Shown: positions 35,815 through 44,217 of the stretch, piece after piece
How positions within the stretch are numbered: position 1 is the stretch's first letter
Layout of the letters: each line of letters opens with the position of its first letter
Assembly: GCF_001886815.1 (NCBI RefSeq)
Contig: NZ_CP018099.1
Coordinates: 4,710,501-4,774,500, forward strand
From: Caldithrix abyssi DSM 13497
GTDB lineage: Bacteria; Calditrichota; Calditrichia; Calditrichales; Calditrichaceae
Direction: 5' to 3'
Length of the DNA stretch: 64,000 nt
Made by a program: the position numbers and the translations under genes
The notes under the pieces: generated by a model
The model's database searches: none
What the model saw: the letters and a program-made list of their open reading frames with translations, nothing else
Told to the model about the DNA's origin: nothing

Positions 35815-36825
35815 ATGTCTGTAAAAATCAGCAGAATGGTTCTTTTCATATTAGTGGCTACCGGCTTTTTATTCTCCAAACCGATCGTCATTAAATTTGC
35901 CACGCTGGCGCCCGATGGCTCTTCCTGGATGAAAATAATGCGTGAATTTGCCGCGGAAATCAAGGAAAAAACCGACGGTCAGGTGATCTTTAAAATCTAC
36001 CCCGGCGGCATTCAGGGCGATGAAAAAGACGTTCTGCGAAAAATTCGCATTAATCAACTGCAGGGCGCGGGATTCACAGGCGTTGGCATGGGAGAAATTT
36101 TACCCGAAGTGCGCGTTCTGGATACGCCCTTCTTTTTTAAAAATTACGCCGAGCTGGACTACGTGTTAAATAAATTCGATCCTTATTTTGCCCAACGCTT
36201 TAAGAAAAAAGGATTTACTTTAATCGGCTGGGCAGAGGTCGGCAGCGTTTACATTTTTACCTCAAAAAAAGTACAAACGGTAGATGACTTTAAAAAGATT
36301 AAAATGTGGATCTGGGAAGGCGATCCCGTTGCCGAGGCGACCTTTAAAGCCTTTGGACTGAACCCCATCCCACTTTCTGTAACAGATGTGCTGACCAGCT
36401 TACAAACCGGCTTAATCGAAGGCGTTTACACCTCGCCGCTGGCCTGTCTGGTTCTGCAATGGTTCACTAAAGTCAAGTACGTTGTCGATGTTCCCCTGAC
36501 CATTTCCAACGGCGCGGTTTTAATCTCTAACCGGGCCTTTAAAAAGATCTCTCCCGAACACCAACAAATCGTCCGTGAAACAGGATACCAATACTTTCGC
36601 CGTTTAACGGAAACCAGCCGCAAGGATAATGAAAAATCACTATTGAATATGCAGCAAAACGGGATTCAACTTTTAAAGCTCTCTTCTCCGGAAAATTTAA
36701 AACGATTTGATGAAATAGGCGAGCAGGCGCGTCGTTCGTTGATCGGGAAATTGTACGATGAAGAGCTGTTAATAAAAATTGAATCCACCCTGCAGGAATT
36801 CCGTACCAAGAAAAACAGGGAATAG
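35815..36825 (+). CDS. TRAP transporter substrate-binding protein (DctP family)
   Basis: A 336-residue periplasmic binding protein with a signal peptide (about 1-20). The DctP fold is indicated by IKFATLAPDGSSWMKIMREFA, FKIYPGGIQGDEKDVLRKIR, FFFKNYAELD and the ligand-contact region VTDVLTSLQTGLIEGVYTSP, though the usual binding Arg context should be checked. It captures an organic acid or similar ligand for a TRAP permease. It pairs with the TatT-like lipoprotein upstream. No DctQ or DctM membrane component is encoded in this neighbourhood, so the permease would have to lie elsewhere. Confidence 0.92.
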   Translation: MSVKISRMVLFILVATGFLFSKPIVIKFATLAPDGSSWMKIMREFAAEIKEKTDGQVIFKIYPGGIQGDEKDVLRKIRINQLQGAGFTGVGMGEILPEVRVLDTPFFFKNYAELDYVLNKFDPYFAQRFKKKGFTLIGWAEVGSVYIFTSKKVQTVDDFKKIKMWIWEGDPVAEATFKAFGLNPIPLSVTDVLTSLQTGLIEGVYTSPLACLVLQWFTKVKYVVDVPLTISNGAVLISNRAFKKISPEHQQIVRETGYQYFRRLTETSRKDNEKSLLNMQQNGIQLLKLSSPENLKRFDEIGEQARRSLIGKLYDEELLIKIESTLQEFRTKKNRE

Positions 36826-36855
36826 TTTTTCAGAAAATTTAAGGAGCTTTTTTTC

Positions 36856-37608
36856 ATGGAAAGAGAAAAATTATTAACCTACCTGAATCGATTTTTAAAA
36901 TGCGACGAATTCAACGACATTTGTCCCAATGGTTTACAGGTAGAAGGTAAAAAGGAAATCAAAAAAATCGTAAGCGGTGTGTCGGCCTGCGTTGAACTTT
37001 TTGAAAAAGCCCTGGCCTTAAATGCCGACACCGTCCTTGTACACCACGGCATCATCTGGAATTTTGAACGTCCCGTTTACCAGGGCAGCTACAAAAAACG
37101 CGTAAAAATCCTGCTGGAAAATGATCTGAACCTGCTGGCTTACCATCTGCCGCTGGACGCTCATGAAATTGTGGGCAATAACATCCAGATTGCCAAACAG
37201 CTGGAACTTTTAGACATTCAACCGTTTGGCGATTACAAGGGGACGGCCATCGGTTTTTCGGGCGAGATTGAACCCATTTCAAGAAAAAAATTCTTCAACC
37301 GCATCAAAACGTTGATCAACGAAAACGCTCTGATTTTCCCCTACGGCCCGGAGAAAATTCGCACGGTGGGCATCATCAGCGGCGCCGCCCAGAAAGAAAT
37401 TCAACAGGCGGTGTTAAAGGGGCTGGATGTTTACATTACCGGCGAGGTTAGCGAGCACATCATGCATTACGCCCGCGAGGAGGGCATTCACTTTGTCGCC
37501 GCCGGTCATTACGCCACAGAACGCTACGGCATAATTGCCCTCAGCCGGCACCTGAAGAGTAAATTTAACATTGAAGTGGAATTTGTAGATATTCCCAATC
37601 CGGTTTAG
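36856..37608 (+). CDS. Nif3-like dinuclear metal center protein (DUF34)
   Basis: A 250-residue Nif3/YbgI-family protein. Metal-binding signatures are present: VLVHHGIIW near residues 60-68, AYHLPLDAH near 95-103, and AAGHYATERYGI near 215-226. The fold is a hexameric ring with two metal ions per site. Proposed activities of the family include GTP cyclohydrolase I-like and metal-insertion roles, but none is certain. The ATG has an AAGGAG site; the gene is 30 bp after dctP. Confidence 0.93.
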   Translation: MEREKLLTYLNRFLKCDEFNDICPNGLQVEGKKEIKKIVSGVSACVELFEKALALNADTVLVHHGIIWNFERPVYQGSYKKRVKILLENDLNLLAYHLPLDAHEIVGNNIQIAKQLELLDIQPFGDYKGTAIGFSGEIEPISRKKFFNRIKTLINENALIFPYGPEKIRTVGIISGAAQKEIQQAVLKGLDVYITGEVSEHIMHYAREEGIHFVAAGHYATERYGIIALSRHLKSKFNIEVEFVDIPNPV

Positions 37609-37639
37609 AATACTTTTGGTGAATACGTGGCACGTGACG

Positions 37640-37760
37640 GGTAATGTGTAAGAGTTTAGAGGTTTAGGGGGTTAGAGGAGAGTGGCCACTCGCTACCTTC
37701 GACTCCGCTCCCTTCGACTCCGCTCAGGGGGCGGTGAAAAAGCGAGCGGTTTCGGCCCGC
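37640..37760 (+). repeat. Dispersed repeat with CCTTCGACTCCGCTC motif
   Basis: GTTTAGAGG-type short units, GAGAGTGGCCACTCGCT and two copies of CCTTCGACTCCGCTC ending in CAGGGGGCGG recur with few changes at 45600-45705. The segment contains several short palindromes (GAGTGGCCACTC). Confidence 0.8.
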
Positions 37761-37790
37761 GTTCTTTGTGAAGGATTGATTCACAGCTTA

Positions 37791-37825
37791 AAAGGCCTCC
37801 GGCTGAAAATTGCCAGAGACCTTTT
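37791..37825 (-). terminator. Minus-strand hairpin after the orphan sorting domain
   Basis: On the minus strand AAAGGUCUCUGGC pairs fully with GCCGGAGGCCUUU using two U-G pairs; on the plus strand the same stem has two mismatches. It lies 10 bp beyond the stop codon of the sorting-domain remnant, where the terminator of the ancestral gene would be expected. The U tail is short on this strand. Confidence 0.45.
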
Positions 37826-37834
37826 TGTTTGAGT

Positions 37835-37915
37835 TTACTTAATCAACATCATCTTTTTGGACTGCGCAAAGCCTTTGTCTGTGGTCAGGCGGTAGATGTA
37901 CACATCGAAGGAAAG
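37835..37915 (-). pseudogene. Orphan T9SS C-terminal sorting domain remnant
   Basis: The minus strand reads SFDVYIYRLTTDKGFAQSKK followed by MMLIK and a stop at 37835. This matches the last 25 residues of T9SS type A sorting domains (ASGVYIYRL...QSKKMLLLK), which direct secreted proteins to the type IX system. It has no start and is separated from the upstream metalloprotease-like gene by a repeat of about 140 bp. It is best read as the detached 3' end of that gene. Confidence 0.8.
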
Positions 37916-37918
37916 TTT

Positions 37919-38060
37919 TTGAACCGGGATTAATAGGATTGAAGGATGGCCTTGATTTTAATGGCTCAAAGCAAGGTAACTTTAAAAATTAGGAGCATAT
38001 TATCGACATCAAAAAAGCTTAATCTTGTTAATCCTTTAATCAAGAAAATCATAGTTCAGA
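37919..38060 (+). repeat. Decayed palindrome-edged element inserted near the 3' end of the metalloprotease gene
   Basis: Starts TTGAACCGGGATTAATAGG and ends near AATCCTTTAATCAAGAAAAT with a degenerate GTTCAGAAC edge. It is a diverged relative of the TTGAACC...GGTTCAA elements of the 57-59 kb array. The edges are imperfect inverted repeats built of GGATT and GATTAA words. Confidence 0.7.
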
Positions 38061-38073
38061 ACAATTTGCCCTT

Positions 38074-40215
38074 TCACAACACCGCCCGTGCTTCGGCATT
38101 TTCGGCGTGGAAAACAAGCGGCGTTTCCTGTTGATCCGCATGTTGAAAGGTAACATCCGTGCCTTCCCAGCCTAAAAAGTAGCCGGTAATGCTTTGCCCG
38201 TGGGCGGTAAAGGTTTGCTGGGCCTCGGCTTTGACTGAGTAGTAGGGAGGCTGCCAATCCGGCCAACCTTGCTCCAAAAACACGCCGCCGGTGGTTTCCC
38301 CAAATTTACCTTTGGGATAGTGGGGGGAAGACCAGGTAATAAAATCATCCGGTTGATTACCGTTTTGATCCACATACCAGGGATCGTGAAAGTCTATTTG
38401 TCCATCGGTAGCATCATCAGCATAAATTAAAACATTTTTTATGGTCACTGGATGCATTTGCAAAAAATTAGCATCTTGATTATTCCCAGCAAGTGCTTTA
38501 AAATAATGTTGTAATAAATACTCCTGACTCACTTCATTCCAATCGTGATGTTTATAATCGTCATTCACAGTCCAATTTAAAAATCGTTCGTTTTGAGTGT
38601 TAACAGTATAGCCAACCCCTTCATATACATTTTTATTGCTTCCAGATGGTATCGGATTTTGAGGGTCTTCTAATAATAGTAAAGTTCCGCCTGCATTTTG
38701 TTGATCTATTTTGTTGGTGAATGCCAACGAAACCCACGGTGGAGCGTCAATTTGGTAGGAATAACTGAAATTAATACCCGTTTGTTGAATGACTACAAAA
38801 AGTAAAGCGCCAAATCTTTTAGTCCATTCAGACATAAATCCATCATTAGCCTCGTCCAATGGTATCTCTTCCCATATCACCCGATTCCCATCTGCCCAGC
38901 TTAAAACCGCACTTAGCGAAACATTGTTCTGCCCATTAAACATTACTTTTAATGCTTCTTCTCCTCCCGGGTTCAATCTAATGTGATGAGCGGCAAGATG
39001 TTCTACACCACTTCCAGAACTGTTAACTGGATAAGTATTATGGGTAGCTTGAAGATTTGATTCTGGAAAACCATTAATACCTGCCTCATCATATCCAAAA
39101 AGGGAATTCCCCTGAGCATCTAAAATGGCACGACTTCCGGTATAATAATTCCAAACAACATATTCAACAAATGCATCCTCAAGGGAGGAACCCATTTGTT
39201 GCAATACATTATCATAAGTCGTAAGTACCGATTCATTGGGATTGCTTTCCCGTCTTTGCCAGAAAGCTAAAATAATAGGAGCAGAATGATAACTATTATT
39301 ATCAAACTTCTGATGTAAAAAATCCTGCCAGAAATAATCCTCATAAGAACCTGTGCCGCCGTGATCGATTGCCCAATGGGGATGGGAAAAAGGATCTTCA
39401 TAGCCAGTAAAATTTAACATCGTGTCATTTACATAATCAAATACAAGTTCCTCTACCCATGCGGCATCTAACTCTATCCAACCTGATTCCGACCATTGCG
39501 AATGGATATACTGACTGGCATGTTTGAATTCGTGGGCACAGGTTACCTTTGCCGAACCTTTCTGATTTCCCTCTGGATCCTGATTAAGAGGAAAACTTAA
39601 AAAATTATTGTGCAAGACAATACGAGTCCCTTCATTACCATCTACTCCCTGTGGTGTTGTGTATCCATAACTATTCATGTTTTCAAAGCTGATATTATAA
39701 TATCCATCACCATTATTATCCACAGGCGCAGCAAAACCACACTGATTGATCAACACATCCCAGGAAGTATCCAGATAATCTGCAATCCATTCCACAAAAT
39801 CAGGTATTCCATCACCGTCATTATCATCAGAAGGCACAGCGTTTGATCCTGTTGTCGTATATGAAATTTTAAAATATTTCATTGGGCTGATGTATGTAGA
39901 TTCTCTTGCTTCTGTTTTTTGTAAATAACTTTCAATAATACGAATCGTCTCTGCTTTCAATCTGTTCTTCAACGCAAAATAATTCTTAATGGTCATAGTT
40001 CCACATTTTAAAGGAGTTAGTTTTTCAGAGAAATATTTTTTACTCAATTTTTGCGGCTCGAATATATAATAGAATTTATTCAACATTAACTCGTCAAGCG
40101 TTACTTCCCCTCTTTGATAGGCTGCTTCCAACTTTTTAAATTGGATGTCTCCTGCAAACATGACCAATGGAAACATTAATAATAGAATTAGGCATAAAAC
40201 TATTTTCAATTTCAT
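38074..40215 (-). CDS. Secreted HExxH metalloprotease-like protein, probably 3'-disrupted
   Basis: A 713-residue protein with a signal peptide (about 1-21). After Asp-rich DDNDGDGIPDF and DNNGDGYYN segments comes CAHEFKHASQY, an HExxH zinc motif (about residue 228), followed by WVEELVFDYVND with conserved Glu. This pattern fits secreted metalloproteases of the MXAN_6640 kind. A C-terminal region of about 250 residues (ending WEGTDVTFQHADQQETPLVF) is shared with the gene at 42043. The frame stops at ARAVL; a one-frame shift would continue VVKGQ, matching the YKG of the paralogue. A repeat element and then a detached sorting domain follow, so the protein probably lost its T9SS signal. Confidence 0.82.
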   Translation of the reverse strand: MKLKIVLCLILLLMFPLVMFAGDIQFKKLEAAYQRGEVTLDELMLNKFYYIFEPQKLSKKYFSEKLTPLKCGTMTIKNYFALKNRLKAETIRIIESYLQKTEARESTYISPMKYFKISYTTTGSNAVPSDDNDGDGIPDFVEWIADYLDTSWDVLINQCGFAAPVDNNGDGYYNISFENMNSYGYTTPQGVDGNEGTRIVLHNNFLSFPLNQDPEGNQKGSAKVTCAHEFKHASQYIHSQWSESGWIELDAAWVEELVFDYVNDTMLNFTGYEDPFSHPHWAIDHGGTGSYEDYFWQDFLHQKFDNNSYHSAPIILAFWQRRESNPNESVLTTYDNVLQQMGSSLEDAFVEYVVWNYYTGSRAILDAQGNSLFGYDEAGINGFPESNLQATHNTYPVNSSGSGVEHLAAHHIRLNPGGEEALKVMFNGQNNVSLSAVLSWADGNRVIWEEIPLDEANDGFMSEWTKRFGALLFVVIQQTGINFSYSYQIDAPPWVSLAFTNKIDQQNAGGTLLLLEDPQNPIPSGSNKNVYEGVGYTVNTQNERFLNWTVNDDYKHHDWNEVSQEYLLQHYFKALAGNNQDANFLQMHPVTIKNVLIYADDATDGQIDFHDPWYVDQNGNQPDDFITWSSPHYPKGKFGETTGGVFLEQGWPDWQPPYYSVKAEAQQTFTAHGQSITGYFLGWEGTDVTFQHADQQETPLVFHAENAEARAVL

Positions 40216-40362
40216 CTTTCGTGTCCTCCATAATGATTCTTTTTTACTTTAATAATAGAAAATGCAATAATTCTTATTAACCCGTTCAATTGGCATTTCT
40301 GGTCACGATTTCATTTGCTGTTCCTATGCCGAAGGAGATCTCTTAAAGAAATCATAAGTCCA

Positions 40363-41730
40363 TCACCGCCTTCCTATCATGATGATCCCAGACCTCTCTA
40401 TAACGTTTAAATATCGACGGCCTACAATCGCTACCAGATTATTCTTTACAGCTACCCCCCTTAACCGTAATTGAGGATCAAGCAATTCCGTAAACTTATA
40501 CCAACTCAAACCATTATAATGCCACACCCAACCTTCATTACCGATAACAAACACATTATTCAATGCGCTGCCACGAAGTCTAAAATAAGTCCAATTAAAA
40601 TCATTTCCTTTACGCAAGGAACGCACTTCTTTACATTCATCATCTAAACACTGGTAAACATCATAGCGAGTTAATACATACAAACGGCTGGAAGAGTCTA
40701 ACCATACACTTTTAATTTCTCCTGAAATTTCCAGCGGCGTATAAGAAAAATCAGGCATCTTCTCTATAACCTTGTAAGCTGTTTTTCCCTTAATTTTTAA
40801 AAGCACATTCGGTTGAAAATCCCGCCATCCGCAAACCCAAATTTCACGACTGTCCTGGCTTCCCCAAATATCCAGTAAATCTACATCCGTCCCGCTTGCC
40901 CCTTCGGGGCTCTCAATCCGCTGCCACTGTTGCCCGTCGTAATGCGCAATTAAACCGCTATTGCCCACCACGTACAAATCCGAACTCGAGGTGCCCCAGA
41001 TTTTGTTTATTGAAACAGGAGTACATTGATTTTTAATCTGGATTCCATTTTTAATAAATGTTATTTCCGAACCAGATGAGATAAATATAATATTATCTAC
41101 AAAAAAGACAGACCTTGCAGTATATTGAAACATTCTACCGTTAGTACAAAATGTATGGAATAATATCTTTCTCAACTCCCATTTCTCCCCATCCCAGTGC
41201 GCGGCGTTGTATTTGTCGTCGGCCGTGTAAATTTCGCCTACCGCCCAGATATCGTTATCATCTATTATCGCTACGTCGTAAAAGCTGCTGCTGCCGCCTT
41301 CGCCGCCAAACTCAAAGGTCTGCCAGGTAAAATCGTGACTGGTGGTGTCCATGGTGGTGGCGGTTACAGCGGGGCTCCTAGTCAGCAATTTGTTGCCGTC
41401 ATAAACCGCCGCGTTAAAGGCGTAGCCGGTGTTGGGCCACAGGCCGTCCACGTACAACAGACTGTCTTCGGTGGTCAGGGGCTTTTCCAGAATCAATTTG
41501 TCGTCTTTAAACAGTTTGAGCGTTTTGTTCAGGTAATCGCTTTTGGCTTGCAGGCTCAGCCAGGCTTCGGTGCAGGAAACGTCCAATACTTGCAGCTGCA
41601 GGTTCTGTGGGTTGTAAACGGGTTCGGTGCTTCGTTTGCAAGAAGAAAGATTAAAGATTAAAGATGAAAGAAAGAAAAAGGAAAAAAGAAAAAGGAAAAA
41701 GGAAAAGTTTTTTTTGCTTTCTTGTTCCAT
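40363..41730 (-). CDS. Lipoprotein with FN3-like domain and beta-propeller-type repeats
   Basis: A 455-residue protein. The ATG has AGGAG 7 nt upstream. The signal segment is a run of Phe, Leu and Ser ending in FNLSSCKR, a lipobox. An FN3-like domain (about residues 38-128) precedes repeats with the pattern DIWAVGE...YNAAHWDGEKWELR, IWGTSSSDLYVVGNSGLIAHYDGQQW and NNVFVIGNEGWVWHYNGLSW, typical of beta-propeller blades. It is homologous to the lipoprotein at 44218. The next gene downstream encodes a secreted protein in both cases, so the pair looks like a duplicated cassette. Function unknown. Confidence 0.82.
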   Translation of the reverse strand: MEQESKKNFSFFLFLFSFFFLSSLIFNLSSCKRSTEPVYNPQNLQLQVLDVSCTEAWLSLQAKSDYLNKTLKLFKDDKLILEKPLTTEDSLLYVDGLWPNTGYAFNAAVYDGNKLLTRSPAVTATTMDTTSHDFTWQTFEFGGEGGSSSFYDVAIIDDNDIWAVGEIYTADDKYNAAHWDGEKWELRKILFHTFCTNGRMFQYTARSVFFVDNIIFISSGSEITFIKNGIQIKNQCTPVSINKIWGTSSSDLYVVGNSGLIAHYDGQQWQRIESPEGASGTDVDLLDIWGSQDSREIWVCGWRDFQPNVLLKIKGKTAYKVIEKMPDFSYTPLEISGEIKSVWLDSSSRLYVLTRYDVYQCLDDECKEVRSLRKGNDFNWTYFRLRGSALNNVFVIGNEGWVWHYNGLSWYKFTELLDPQLRLRGVAVKNNLVAIVGRRYLNVIERSGIIMIGRR

Positions 41731-42042
41731 GGGTTTACTCCTGTTGTTTGTACGGTTGTGGGCGCTGGTAATTTACTGTGGGGAGCGACGGTGAACAAGA
41801 GGAGGTAATTTAAAAGTATAAGAGTTTATTGGTTTAGCGGTTTAGAAGTTTAGGATACTTCCTCTGGAAGATTAATCCCGCCCGGTCAGGATTTGAAATT
41901 TTTTGTGATGCTGGATTGGTTGAATGGTTAATTAGTTGAATGGTTGAATGGTCGCAGGCTGTCATGCCGAATACCCGCCATGACGGTATGCGCGTAAATT
42001 GTGCCGATTTGCTTAACTTAGCTCTCAGAAAAGTTTGTTTAA
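41731..42042. other. Intergenic region, mostly repeat sequence
   Basis: These 312 bases contain the ribosome-binding region of the lipoprotein gene (41738-41742 on the minus strand) and then part of the dispersed repeat. No further gene is seen. Confidence 0.7.
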
Positions 42043-42120
42043 TCATTTTCTGCGATGATTGGCATAATCTGCGAGAAAATTACTTTGCACGCGTTGCGGT
42101 TGGTTTTGTTTGCGGCTACA
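41820..42120 (-). repeat. Composite dispersed repeat overlapping the 3' end of the 42043 gene
   Basis: It contains the TTAGGATACTTCCTCTGG module (41850), an octamer tract of GGTTGAATGGTT type (41915-41952), and the AATCATTTTCTGCGATGATT ... TTGCGGTTGGTTTTG block (42040-42110) also present at 31890, 32270 and inverted throughout 56.8-59.1 kb. Its inner edge, near 42120, lies inside the reading frame of the neighbouring gene. Confidence 0.85.
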
Positions 42121-44031
42121 CTGCCTTGGATCATTATCAAAATTACCTTTCTGCAAAATTACTTCACTTATGCCTGTTGGATTTCCTGTTTCAGACAACT
42201 TTTCATAATTGAATGCGATATATATAGTATGTTCACTGGGACCAATGGTTCCAGGCACATAAGTCTCTGCAATCGAAGGCGCCGGATCAATATTTGGGCC
42301 TCCTGTAAGTACAAGATAATCGTTCGCATAAATAGTTGACCAGGTATTAGTAGCCGTTTCATAGTATCTGAATTTAATAGAACTATACTCTTTTGCATAC
42401 CAGGAAAATACGATCCATCCACTTTCGTTATGACCTGCTATAGAAGGATTTATACAATTATCCGATAAGTTTATTTTTTCTTCTTTACTCCAGGTTTTAC
42501 CGCCATCGGAAGACTTCGTAAGCCAGATATTGCCATTATCTTCGTAAACCAAATATAGGGTATTATTGTTATCTTTAAAAATCCGCCGGCCATTGTTGTA
42601 GCCAGTGGCGCGCGCTTTATCAGAAGCTAAATGGCCTTTGTAATTAGCCTGAATTGAAGCGTTTGATTTTTCAAAAACAATTTCTGTTTGATTGTTTGAT
42701 GCATCCTGATAATTAACGTCTGTACCCGTCCATTCTTTAAAATAGTAAATAATATTCTCATTATGAACATTTTGCTGGTGTGATGGAGGCTGCTTAATTT
42801 CATAAATTGGATACTGTTCATAAAAATTCTCATTTTGTTTAATCAGCGCTCTAAAGTTATTTCCTGAAATTTCTCTAAATTCATTGAGCTGTTGGTCATT
42901 GGATAGATACCACGGATCGCGAAGATAAAAAGTTGCTTCCGTTGGAAGATCAATATTGATTAATTCTAAAGGTGCAAACTCGGCATGTTGTTTAGTTTCT
43001 TTGTCGCTTGTTTTCACTATTCTTGTGTTTCTTTTTATTAAATAATCCTCAGCTTTCCCATTCCAACGATAGTGCTGATAATCCTTTAAATTATAATTAA
43101 TAACCTGATCCTGGGTTCCGATTTCATACTGTTTTGAATCCAATAAGTTCACTGTTTCGCCGGATGACACGCTATGATTATCATAAAATAATTCGCCTGA
43201 TACCATTTCATTATTAATTTGGTTGGCGAATTCTACCTCTGTTTCAATTAACTTTTTCAAATCGGGCTGAGTTTCTAAAGCCCAGTTTAAACGTTGAATT
43301 TGATTTGGCGTCAAACCTGTTCCGGGATTTTGGCGGTTCATTAAATTATCAGGCTCGTTTATTTCTGTATCGTCCAAAAAATCACGGACGTTCGTTCCAA
43401 AATGTGTTTCATCCGTGTCGTATAATCCCAAAGACTGTGCCACATAATATTGCAAATCATAACCAAGTGCATTTCTATTAATATAAATACAACTGCCGAA
43501 GATTTTTTCAACCGAACCAGAGACTGTATAATCAGTTTCATTGTACCTTACTTTTACATCTAAAGGCATACTGGAAATTCTCAAATATTTATCAGGATAC
43601 ATTTTAATATCATTTAAAGGCGTTATAGAACAATCAGTGAATAAATAATCTAAACTACCGGAAGCAGCTCCTGTCTGGATGGTTTTTCTCTGATAGTTAT
43701 CATCAGCTAACGAGAATTCTATTTTTGCATCAGCAAATACCATATTCAAATTTTCAATAGCTGTTTGCCACTCCTCCTTTGCCGTTTCAAAATCCTTTGT
43801 ATAATAATATTTCTCCCCATCCCACCAATCTGTATCACTATACTCAACCACATAAACATCAATATGTTTAACGGCTTCCGGTGTATACTGAGATAAATCC
43901 GTATTGCCCATTGGGTCACTACTCATCGACTCCACATAACAGCGTATGTAAAATTGGTTCGCTACTTCAGATATAGTGTAACCAGTTAATAGTAACAAGT
44001 TAAACAACAAAATATAAACAACTTTTTTCAT
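42043..44031 (-). CDS. Secreted protein with degenerate pappalysin-like region and sialidase-type Asp box; 3' end replaced by repeat
   Basis: A 662-residue protein with an N-terminal signal sequence. Residues about 190-260 read YYVAQSLGLYDTDE...DFLDDTEIN...NLMNRQ...LTPNQIQRL, which follows the pappalysin metalloprotease layout, but the HExxH zinc motif has become YYVAQ. A region of about 250 residues is shared with the gene at 38074 (RDPWYLS ... GTDVNYQDASNNQTEIVF). Then comes an Asp-box, SSDGGKTWS, as in sialidase-type propellers. The last 25 residues (QNQPQRVQSNFLADYANHRR) are translation of the dispersed repeat, so the authentic C-terminus, probably a sorting domain, is lost. Confidence 0.8.
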   Translation of the reverse strand: MKKVVYILLFNLLLLTGYTISEVANQFYIRCYVESMSSDPMGNTDLSQYTPEAVKHIDVYVVEYSDTDWWDGEKYYYTKDFETAKEEWQTAIENLNMVFADAKIEFSLADDNYQRKTIQTGAASGSLDYLFTDCSITPLNDIKMYPDKYLRISSMPLDVKVRYNETDYTVSGSVEKIFGSCIYINRNALGYDLQYYVAQSLGLYDTDETHFGTNVRDFLDDTEINEPDNLMNRQNPGTGLTPNQIQRLNWALETQPDLKKLIETEVEFANQINNEMVSGELFYDNHSVSSGETVNLLDSKQYEIGTQDQVINYNLKDYQHYRWNGKAEDYLIKRNTRIVKTSDKETKQHAEFAPLELINIDLPTEATFYLRDPWYLSNDQQLNEFREISGNNFRALIKQNENFYEQYPIYEIKQPPSHQQNVHNENIIYYFKEWTGTDVNYQDASNNQTEIVFEKSNASIQANYKGHLASDKARATGYNNGRRIFKDNNNTLYLVYEDNGNIWLTKSSDGGKTWSKEEKINLSDNCINPSIAGHNESGWIVFSWYAKEYSSIKFRYYETATNTWSTIYANDYLVLTGGPNIDPAPSIAETYVPGTIGPSEHTIYIAFNYEKLSETGNPTGISEVILQKGNFDNDPRQCSRKQNQPQRVQSNFLADYANHRRK

Positions 44032-44141
44032 AATGCTTGCCTTTCATTTAATTATATTGATTTCTAAAATTCTACCATAGGCAGTAAAAATTGTGTATAT
44101 TAATACCGCCCTTGATACACCGTTCTCTGTTGATCAGGGGA

Positions 44142-44178
44142 TGCCTGGGTGTGGGAGAAGCACACTCAGGCATTTTTA
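44142..44178 (+). terminator. Plus-strand terminator-like hairpin between two minus-strand genes
   Basis: TGCCTGGGTGTG and CACACTCAGGCA form a 12-bp stem (one G-U pair) with a 7-nt loop followed by TTTTTATATA on the plus strand. Both neighbouring genes are on the minus strand, where the hairpin lacks a following T run. Confidence 0.6.
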
Positions 44179-44217
44179 TATATCGTTCATATCGATTATC
44201 TCCTTTCCTGTTATAGG

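Larger units (their letters stand above)
37609..38073. other. Intergenic region with repeat modules and an orphan sorting domain
   Basis: These 465 bases hold a repeat with CCTTCGACTCCGCTC motifs (37640-37760), a minus-strand hairpin, the last 25-30 codons of a T9SS sorting domain, and an inserted palindrome-edged repeat. No intact gene is seen. Confidence 0.7.

Noticed and set aside
41197-41661. 154-codon plus-strand open frame
   Set aside because: It is antisense to the well-supported propeller lipoprotein gene, and its composition is that of a shadow frame.
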